Origin: Oscillospiraceae bacterium
GTDB lineage: Bacteria; Bacillota; Clostridia; Oscillospirales; CAG-382
Reading direction: 5' to 3'
Assembly (NCBI GenBank): GCA_015065165.1
Contig: SVQU01000005.1
Location: 1-64,000 of the forward strand
DNA length: 64,000 bases
The notes beneath the pieces are model-generated. The model searched no databases. It had not been told where the DNA came from and was given only the letters and a program-made list of their open reading frames with translations. The position numbers and the translations under genes were made by a program. Positions 55,722-64,000 of this stretch are shown here, in pieces (positions within the stretch are counted from its first letter, which is position 1; every line of letters begins with the position of its first letter).

Positions 55722-57866
55722 ATGGATATTATCGGAAAAATAGCAGAAGAACTTAAAATAAGAGTAACTCAGGTTGAAGCGGCGGTTAATCTTATCGACG
55801 AGGGCAACACAATTCCCTTTATCGCAAGATACCGTAAAGAAGCTACAGGCTCGTTGGACGACGAAAAATTGCGCGAGCTTGGCGAAAAGCTGGAATTTTA
55901 CCGTGCGTTGGACGCAAGACGTGCCGACGTGCACCGCCTTATCGACGAGCAGGGAAAGATGACCGAAGAACTTGCCGCGGCTATCGAAAACGCGAAAACC
56001 CTTTCGGAATTAGAGGACATTTACCGTCCTTACCGTCCCAAACGCCGCACCCGTGCTACCATTGCGGCAGAAGCAGGTCTTACCCCCTTGGCAGAGCTTA
56101 TGCTCGCGCAGGAAAAGGGCGTTGATATCCTTGCCGAGGCAGAAAAGTTCCTAAACCCCGAAAAGAAGATTGAAACCGCCGATGATGCTATTGCAGGCGC
56201 AAAGGACATTATCGCCGAGCAGATTTCCGACAATGCCGATTACCGCAAATGGATTCGCGAATTTACATACCGCACCGGCAAGCTTGTTTCCAAGGCAAAA
56301 ACCGAGGAAGATAGCGTTTACCGCCTTTATTACGATTATAACGAGCTTCTTTCCAAAATGCCCTCCCACCGTGTTCTTGCGGTGGACCGTGGCGAAAAGG
56401 AAGGTATCCTTACCGTTAAGGTAGAGGTTGAAAAGGAAAAGGTGTTCGCTTATTTAAGAAGTCAGGTGCTTCTTGCCCACCATTGCTCGTCTACCGATTA
56501 CGTTGGAGAAGCATCCGATGATGCTTACGAGCGTCTTATTGCCCCCTCGGTTCAAACCGAAATGCGTAACCTTATCACCGACAACGCCCAGGAACAGGCG
56601 ATTCGCGTTTTCGGCGAAAACCTAAAAAATTTGCTTATGCTTCCTCCCGTTAGGGGCAAGGTGGTTATGGGCTTCGACCCCGCTTACCGTACAGGCTGTA
56701 AAATCGCCATTGTTAACGATGTGGGCGACGTTCTTGATACCACCGTGGTTTATCCCACCCCTCCTCAGAACAAAACCGAAGAAGCAAAGGCAAAGCTTAC
56801 TCAGCTTATAAATAAGCATAAGGTTGATATTATCTCTATCGGTAACGGTACCGCATCTAAAGAAAGCGAAATTTTCGTTGCGGGTATGATAAAGGAAATC
56901 GACCGTCCCGTTAGCTACATAATGACAAACGAGGCAGGTGCTTCGGTTTATTCGGCTTCCAAATTGGCAAGCGAGGAATTCCCCCAGTTCGACGTTTCTT
57001 TAAGAAGTGCGGTTTCCATCGCCCGCCGACTTCAAGACCCGTTGGCAGAATTGGTTAAAATCGACCCCAAGGCTATCGGTGTAGGTCAATATCAGCACGA
57101 TATGGAGCAAAAAGCGCTCGATACCTCCTTGGCAGGTGTTGTGGAATCCTGCGTTTCGGGTGTTGGTGCAGACCTTAACACTGCTTCGGTAAGCCTTCTT
57201 TCTCATATCGCAGGTATTAATTCCAAGGTTGCGAAAAGCATTTATGAATACCGCACCACCGTTTCCCGCTTTAAAACCCGCGCAGAGCTTTTAAAGGTTA
57301 AGGGTATCGGCGAAAAGGCATATAAACAGTGTGTGGGCTTCCTTCGTGTGCCCGAAAGTAAAGAGGTTTTGGATAACACCTCGGTTCACCCCGAAAGCTA
57401 CGGCGCGGCTTATTCCTTGCTAGCACTTTTAGGGTTCGAAAAAGAGGACGTGCGTTTGCGTAAGCTTGGCGAATTGAAGCAACGTCTTGAATCTCAGGGC
57501 AAGGCAAAAATCGCCGAACAATTGGGTATAGGTATACCCACCCTTGACGATATCGTTTCCGAGCTTGAAAAGCCCGGTCGCGACCCTCGTGATGAGCTTC
57601 CTCCCCAGATTTTGCGTACCGATGCTATGGATATTTCCTCTCTTAAAACGGGTATGGAATTTGTGGGCACCGTGCGTAACGTTGCCGATTTCGGCGCATT
57701 CGTTGATATCGGTGTGCATCAGGACGGCTTGGTGCATATAAGCAAGCTTTCGGATAAGTTTGTTAAACGCGCTGCCGACGTGGTTAAGGTTGGGGACATT
57801 ATAAAAGTTCGCGTTATCGACGTTGACGTTGCAAAAAAACGTATTTCTCTTGAAAAAATACGTTAA
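55722..57866 (+). CDS. tex: Tex family RNA-binding transcription accessory protein
   Basis: 'NTIPFIARYRKEATGSLDDEKLRELGEKL', 'DPAYRTGCKIAIVNDVGDVLDTTVVYP', C-terminal S1 domain. Confidence 0.95.
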   Translation: MDIIGKIAEELKIRVTQVEAAVNLIDEGNTIPFIARYRKEATGSLDDEKLRELGEKLEFYRALDARRADVHRLIDEQGKMTEELAAAIENAKTLSELEDIYRPYRPKRRTRATIAAEAGLTPLAELMLAQEKGVDILAEAEKFLNPEKKIETADDAIAGAKDIIAEQISDNADYRKWIREFTYRTGKLVSKAKTEEDSVYRLYYDYNELLSKMPSHRVLAVDRGEKEGILTVKVEVEKEKVFAYLRSQVLLAHHCSSTDYVGEASDDAYERLIAPSVQTEMRNLITDNAQEQAIRVFGENLKNLLMLPPVRGKVVMGFDPAYRTGCKIAIVNDVGDVLDTTVVYPTPPQNKTEEAKAKLTQLINKHKVDIISIGNGTASKESEIFVAGMIKEIDRPVSYIMTNEAGASVYSASKLASEEFPQFDVSLRSAVSIARRLQDPLAELVKIDPKAIGVGQYQHDMEQKALDTSLAGVVESCVSGVGADLNTASVSLLSHIAGINSKVAKSIYEYRTTVSRFKTRAELLKVKGIGEKAYKQCVGFLRVPESKEVLDNTSVHPESYGAAYSLLALLGFEKEDVRLRKLGELKQRLESQGKAKIAEQLGIGIPTLDDIVSELEKPGRDPRDELPPQILRTDAMDISSLKTGMEFVGTVRNVADFGAFVDIGVHQDGLVHISKLSDKFVKRAADVVKVGDIIKVRVIDVDVAKKRISLEKIR

Positions 57867-57882
57867 ATATGCAAAATTTCTA

Positions 57883-57935
57883 TTGAATTTATGCAAAAAT
57901 AGGTATATAATAACACCGCTATATAATAACACGGC
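57883..57935 (+). promoter_or_regulatory. gdhA promoter region with duplicated -10 (TTGAAT-N17-TATAAT, then a second TATAAT 16 bp downstream)
   Basis: Direct repeat 'tatataataacaccgc' (57904-57919) / 'tatataataacacggc' (57920-57935). Confidence 0.75.
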
Positions 57936-57945
57936 AAATAAATAA

Positions 57946-59319
<1,374 letters not shown>

Positions 59320-59671
59320 GGCGCTTCGCTTTCCATTGAAAACACACGGTTTTCAATGGGGATTGTGAGTTTCGTTCGCTCGCGCCAAGTTTGTGCGCGG
59401 CACTTCGTGCCTTGTCCAAACTTGCGAAACTCTAAGGAATAAAAATCGACGCACGTGTCGCCGATTTTTATGGAGATTTCATTGTATGACGCTTCGCTTT
59501 CGAAGAAAAACGCTTGTTTTTCTTCGGTTTAGCACCTTCGTTCGCTCGCGCCGAATTTGTGCATAAATGTCCAAATTCGCGAAGGTGTAAGGTATAAAAA
59601 TCAACTTATGGGGTCCTCGCAAAATGCAATTTTGTGGGGTGTGAATCTAATGTCCTTGATTTTTATGGGAA
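59320..59671. repeat. Two degenerate tandem copies of a multi-stem inverted-repeat element (A ~59320-59471; B ~59488-59671)
   Basis: Same order of four paired stems in both copies; shared spacer 'ttcgctcgcgc'; see findings for coordinates. Confidence 0.85.
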
Positions 59672-59801
59672 TTTAAATATAAAACGGGCAAATCCTTTGC
59701 CCGTTTTGTTTTAGGTGAGCAAGACTCTGCATTCACCTATTTTGTAGAGGACGGCGTCCTCAACTATTGGTTGTAAACCAAAATACACAACGGAGGTCTT
59801 T

Positions 59802-59924
59802 ATGGCTAAAAGAAGAAAACAAAAACGATTTTTTATGAAGAAAAAGAATTCGGTGATTTTGTTCGTTCTTTCTCTTTTGGCGTTTATCGGCGCATTCGCA
59901 CTGTTGGTTTATATGAACAAATAA
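59802..59924 (+). CDS. Small single-TM protein (40 aa), not in the ORF track
   Basis: RBS 'cggagg' then ATG: MAKRRKQKRFFMKKKNSVILFVLSLLAFIGAFALLVYMNK*; polybasic N-terminus plus one hydrophobic helix. Confidence 0.65.
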   Translation: MAKRRKQKRFFMKKKNSVILFVLSLLAFIGAFALLVYMNK

Positions 59925-59930
59925 ATATAA

Positions 59931-60004
59931 CCCAAAGGTCTAGAGCCTTTGGGCGGTCATAACAAAAAATACTGTCGAAGGTAAAAACACTTTCGACAGT
60001 ATTT
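59931..60004. terminator. Two terminator hairpins between the convergent small ORF and CarD-like gene
   Basis: 'cccaaaggtctagagcctttggg' and 'actgtcgaaggtaaaaacactttcgacagtattttg'. Confidence 0.7.
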
Positions 60005-60021
60005 TGCTTTTTATAAAATTT

Positions 60022-60522
60022 TTAACAACCCATTTTTTCGATAACTCGTTCGCTCACGTTAGATTTTGAAATTTCCAACGCGGCGGCAAGCTCGCCGAAA
60101 AGCAAATCCTCGGATTTTTTCATAAATCTTTCGTCAATGGCGGAAAGCTTCTTTTTGCTTTCAATAAGGCCCTTGCGCTTGTGATAAATAGAAACGATAA
60201 GCGAAACCAATTCATCACAATCGTGGGTTTTAATTATCTTATCGTATATTTCCGAAACAACTCTTGGTGCGCCTTGGGGGAGAGTTTTGGGTTCAACGGT
60301 AGAAAAACTGTTTATCAACGCCTCTGCTTCGTCCACCGTAACGATAGGACGCATATAAACGTTGCTGTTATCTGCAGGGGTGTAGATAACACAACTTTGA
60401 TAAAGGGGTTGAAGCTTATAGCAGCTTGTAATTTCTCCTAAAAAGGGGCGTTCCTCTATCCCTTCCACACGGCAAACGCCGGTTTCTCCGTAAATAATAA
60501 GCTCACCAATAGAGAATTTCAT
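60022..60522 (-). CDS. CarD family transcriptional regulator-like protein
   Basis: Start at 'MKFSIGELIIYGETGVCRVEGIEERPFLG...CYKLQPLYQSCVIYTPADNSNVYMRPIVTVDEAEALI' (CarD/CdnL N-terminal domain). The longer ORF start lacks support. Confidence 0.85.
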   Translation of the reverse strand: MKFSIGELIIYGETGVCRVEGIEERPFLGEITSCYKLQPLYQSCVIYTPADNSNVYMRPIVTVDEAEALINSFSTVEPKTLPQGAPRVVSEIYDKIIKTHDCDELVSLIVSIYHKRKGLIESKKKLSAIDERFMKKSEDLLFGELAAALEISKSNVSERVIEKMGC

Positions 60523-60856
60523 AGACTTAACCTCGAAAAATAGACACACGGGAGAAACGAAACCGAAAAACGAAACCGAACCGAAATGATTAAAAACAAC
60601 CCGTGTGAAACTGTAATTAACCAAAAGATTCGGCGTGAATGTTATGTGAAAATCGAATTCGAAAAACCGAATATCGACATAAAATACAAACATAACAACA
60701 CTTTAACATTATAGCACAAAAAGAATTTTTCCGCAAGGAAAAAACAACAAAAAATTCACTAAATTTTAATATATTATTTTCTTAAAATGTGCACAAATTG
60801 TCCCGAAAACAAAAACAGCCGTGTTTTTGTCGGCTGTTTCTTTGGTGGAAATATAA

Positions 60857-61540
60857 TTAAACAAGTTCGGGGGTGGAAAGGATATTCTTTTGAAAAACCT
60901 CTTTTATAAGAGTATGTCCCTCGGGGCTGGGGTGCATTCCGTCGACTCCGATCATATTTAGCATACTGTGATGGCAAAGGAAGTTACTGCGAAGGTCCAA
61001 AATGGGGCATTTCGCCAAATTCGCAACCCTTTCGGCGATATGGCTGTAATATTCCTGCCAACGGGCGATACGGTTTATATCCCCAAGCCAATTAAGAATA
61101 TTATCGAAATTAAGCCCTTTGGAAACCCAGTTCATAAATCTTTCGGAATCGATAGGCACAAGGTTGCAAACTGCCACGGTTGCGCCCTTTTGACGGGCAT
61201 AATCTATCATCTTAAGGTAAACCTCTTGAAACTTCTCGGCGGTGGTGTTGGGAAGAAACTCGCCCTTGGGGTTATTCGAAACCTCCGACCAATTATAATT
61301 ACAATCGTTTCCGCCGTATTCAAGAATAACAACGGTGTCCTTGTCGCAATCGCCAAGGGTGTCCTTCATAATTTCAAACCCTTGCTCAATGGTGGCGCCC
61401 ATTTTGCAGTTGTTTTCAACTTCAATGCCGTTTTCAGCCAGTTCATTAAACCTATATCCGAAAAGCTTATAGCGGTTAAGCTCCTCGTTAAACATAACAC
61501 CCTTTAAAATAGAGTCGCCGTAGATTTTAATTTTTTTCAA
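60857..61540 (-). CDS. SGNH/GDSL hydrolase family protein
   Basis: 'IKIYGDSILKGVM', 'VVILEYGGNDCNYNW', 'DGMHPSPEGH' block V. Confidence 0.88.
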   Translation of the reverse strand: MKKIKIYGDSILKGVMFNEELNRYKLFGYRFNELAENGIEVENNCKMGATIEQGFEIMKDTLGDCDKDTVVILEYGGNDCNYNWSEVSNNPKGEFLPNTTAEKFQEVYLKMIDYARQKGATVAVCNLVPIDSERFMNWVSKGLNFDNILNWLGDINRIARWQEYYSHIAERVANLAKCPILDLRSNFLCHHSMLNMIGVDGMHPSPEGHTLIKEVFQKNILSTPELV

Positions 61541-61840
61541 CAGAAATCATCCTTTTCGTTATATTAAGTTCGTTATATTAAGCGCGTCGGGAGGTAGTTA
61601 AAATCCGCCCTCGACGGTTATAAAAGCGCGTTGATTATATCAACGTAAAAAGTCTAACCCAAATCTCCCCAAAAGTCCACCTACACCTGTGAAAACCAAC
61701 CCCACCGCTGGGGTTCGGGGCGGTAGAGAAAAAATTCTACACCTCTACTGTGGGTAGAAAACCTTGAAAAATCAAGGTTTTTAAGGCTTGACAAGGGCTG
61801 TTGAAAGTGATATATTAAATACGGAAGGAGTTGTTGCGGA

Positions 61841-62440
61841 ATGACGGATTATAAAAGAATTATCGCAAATAATATATCCGAGCTGCGCAAAGCGGTGCCT
61901 TATACTCAGGCAGAGCTTGCCGAAAAATTGAATTATTCCGACAAGGCTGTTTCCAAATGGGAGCGAGGGGAATCTATCCCCGACGTGGTTGTTCTTAAAC
62001 AGATTGCGGATTTGTTCGGCGTTACTGTGGATTATCTTTTAGAAGAGGTTCACCCCTTGCGTGGCACTATGCAAAGTGTACCCAGACAGCTAAAGCGCAA
62101 CAGAATACTTATAACAGGTTTGGCGTGTATGCTGGTTTTCCTTATCGCCACCTTTGTTTTTGTGGTTATGGATTTGGCAACCGCGGTGGGCGGGATTTGG
62201 CTTGCTTACGTTTATTGTGTTCCCATTTGTTCTATATTGCTTATTATTTTTAATTCCATTTGGGGCAAAAAACGGCTTAATTTCGCTTTTATATCCCTTT
62301 TGGTGTGGAGTATTCTTGCTTGTATTTATCTCACCATAGGAAACTATAACAATTGGATTATCTTCGTTATCGGGATTCCCGCCCAGGTTATCATTCTTAT
62401 GTGGTCGGGGATTAAGGCTCGCTTTAAAAAGAAGGATTAA
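61841..62440 (+). CDS. XRE family (HTH) transcriptional regulator with C-terminal TM helices
   Basis: 'IIANNISELRKAVPYTQAELAEKLNYSDKAVSKWERGESIPDVVVLKQIADLFGVTVDYLLEE'; upstream promoter ttgaca-N17-tatatt. Confidence 0.92.
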   Translation: MTDYKRIIANNISELRKAVPYTQAELAEKLNYSDKAVSKWERGESIPDVVVLKQIADLFGVTVDYLLEEVHPLRGTMQSVPRQLKRNRILITGLACMLVFLIATFVFVVMDLATAVGGIWLAYVYCVPICSILLIIFNSIWGKKRLNFAFISLLVWSILACIYLTIGNYNNWIIFVIGIPAQVIILMWSGIKARFKKKD

Positions 62441-62471
62441 GGCAATCAGGCTTAATGGCAAGGAGTTAATA

Positions 62472-62777
62472 ATGTACAAGGTAATAATTGAACTTAAAAA
62501 GGATATTTCTGAAGACGTGCTGAAAAAACTGACCGAGACCATAAACTCGGCGTTTGATAATCGGCTTGGCACTATCGCTAATTCTCATATTTCTTCCCCA
62601 TATCGCTTTGTATTTGTCGGTGGTGAAGAAGAATTCACTTGCTTGCAAATTGGATTGTTGGCTTTGGGTGAAGAAAAAACTTTTATGTCGAATGTTGCCG
62701 TTTGGGAATGGGCAGACGATGATGAACCCGAAGAAGCTGAAAATTTGATTGAAATTTACTCTAAACCCGTAAGGTAA
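62472..62777 (+). CDS. Hypothetical protein (101 aa)
   Basis: ORF with plausible RBS 'aaggag'; no family recognised. Confidence 0.6.
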   Translation: MYKVIIELKKDISEDVLKKLTETINSAFDNRLGTIANSHISSPYRFVFVGGEEEFTCLQIGLLALGEEKTFMSNVAVWEWADDDEPEEAENLIEIYSKPVR

Positions 62778-62854
62778 TTGATGTGGCAAATAAAGTAAGG
62801 TAAGTTACTTTCGACCTCGATACCAACGCGATTGAAAAGATTGAAGCATAAAAA

Positions 62855-62888
62855 ATCACGGTTCTTTAATTTGAACCGTGATTTTTGT
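62855..62888. terminator. Bidirectional terminator
   Basis: 'aaaaatcacggttctttaatttgaaccgtgattttt'. Confidence 0.75.
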
Positions 62889-62902
62889 TTTATGGGTGAA
62901 GT

Positions 62903-63784
62903 CTATTCCGCGTTGTAAAAATACACATACCCCGAATATTCCTCGGTGGCATTAAGGTCGCCCGCGTTGGTGATTTCGGTTTTAACAAGGTTGCCCACGC
63001 TGTCATAGCTGTAACCCCAATCGCCGATGTGTATATTGGTGGTTGACTTTGCTACCTTGGCAAGATTGCCGTTTTCGTCATAATCGTTGGTGTATTCATA
63101 GGTTATAGACGAAGGCTTGCTGCCTTCCTCGCCGTCCTCAATAAGAACAAACTCCCGCGTGATGTTACCTTGCTCGTCGTAAAGGTATTCATAGGTGTTC
63201 TTTTCGTTTTCGGGAAAACTTCGTATTTGCTTTTTCAGCCTTCCGTCTTTGTCATAGGTGTTTTCGTACACAACGGTAGTGCCTGCGGTATAGTTCCAGG
63301 TAAGCTTAACTGCTTTGCCGTTTTCGTAGGTGTAATTCACCACACAGCTTTCCGCGCCCTCGCTTGTGTGATATTCCGCAACAAGCAAACCGTTTTCGTC
63401 ATAGGCATATTCAATCGCCGAAACGTATCTTTCGCCCCCGGAAATGCCCAAATAATCCTCCCGCACGAGCAACCCTTTTTCGTTGTATTCGTAAAGGATT
63501 TCCTCAGTTTCGCCACCGTTTGTATAGGTGTTTTTAAAGCGGGTGTATTTTACGGCAAAGTTATCCAAAACAGCCTTAACCCGTTGGTCGTTTCGCTGTG
63601 GATAGAGAAGCGCATAGGCTTCTTTATACTTCATTTCGGAAATAAGCGCGTTTGCATCTTCCAAAAGCTTATCCGACACACCCGAGGATTCATCAGAGGT
63701 GTTTGCTTTTTGGCAAGCCGAAAGGGAAAATACAGCGAAAACGCAAATAAGCAAGGCTAAAAGCCTTTTTGTTATGTTCTTCAT
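62903..63784 (-). CDS. Lipoprotein with RHS/YD-like repeats
   Basis: Lipobox 'FAVFSLSACQ'; repeated 'YEYNEKGLLVRE', 'YAYDENGLLVAE', 'YEYLYDEQGNITRE', 'YDENGNLAK', 'YSYDSVGNLVK'. Confidence 0.75.
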   Translation of the reverse strand: MKNITKRLLALLICVFAVFSLSACQKANTSDESSGVSDKLLEDANALISEMKYKEAYALLYPQRNDQRVKAVLDNFAVKYTRFKNTYTNGGETEEILYEYNEKGLLVREDYLGISGGERYVSAIEYAYDENGLLVAEYHTSEGAESCVVNYTYENGKAVKLTWNYTAGTTVVYENTYDKDGRLKKQIRSFPENEKNTYEYLYDEQGNITREFVLIEDGEEGSKPSSITYEYTNDYDENGNLAKVAKSTTNIHIGDWGYSYDSVGNLVKTEITNAGDLNATEEYSGYVYFYNAE

Positions 63785-63785
63785 A

Positions 63786-64000
63786 TTAAAGACCAAAACG
63801 CATCTTATAAGAAGTAAGAGTGTTTTGCATCAAAATTGCAATAGTCATAGGACCGACACCGCCGGGAACGGGGGTAATAAAGGATGCCTTTTCCTTGCAG
63901 GCTTCGAAATCGATATCGCCCACAAGCTTATCGCCAACGCGGTTAATGCCCACGTCGATAAGCACGGCGCCGTCCTTAACCATATCTGCGGTAATCATAT
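63786..64000 (-). CDS. folD: Bifunctional methylenetetrahydrofolate dehydrogenase/cyclohydrolase FolD, C-terminal part (runs off the window)
   Basis: '[56 protein letters not shown]' FolD C-terminal signature. Confidence 0.93.
   Translation of the reverse strand, partial: MITADMVKDGAVLIDVGINRVGDKLVGDIDFEACKEKASFITPVPGGVGPMTIAILMQNTLTSYKMRFGL

Overview
The window looks like ordinary chromosomal core sequence from an anaerobic Clostridia-type Firmicute (inferred from gene content and order). I found no rRNA, tRNA, CRISPR array, prophage or transposase. Recognisable blocks are: rlmH / tcdA / rqcH / split transketolase; rluD-lspA-ileS-divIVA-yggT-sepF-yggS; miaA; a DUF4091 / nitroreductase / GH4 carbohydrate cluster; a T-box-controlled thrS; mscL / DUF1858 / a P-type-ATPase-like protein / a ClpE-like unfoldase; pgsA-like / cvpA / DUF5711 / truA / ecfT-A2-A1; ruvCAB; acpP; an arginine cluster (argG, argH, amino-acid ABC transporter, argF); three secreted dockerin proteins; pyk; tex; and gdhA. 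Observations most worth following up: (1) a 960-aa P-type-ATPase-fold protein that has lost the DKTGT, TGES, PEGL, TGD and GDGVND motifs, has a poly-acidic tail, and sits 19 nt downstream of a ClpE-like unfoldase gene; (2) a riboswitch/attenuator-like leader on pyk, with a promoter, a closed stem junction, a 9-nt alternative pairing and an intrinsic terminator; (3) a tandemly duplicated multi-stem element downstream of gdhA in which four stems change compensatorily between copies; (4) strong depletion of GATC across the window (about 18 sites by manual scan), with argG alone carrying 6 of them, consistent with restriction-type avoidance and horizontal acquisition of argG; (5) an uncharacterised ~130-aa module shared and shuffled among three dockerin proteins. 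All coordinates and motif counts come from reading by eye. No database search was run.
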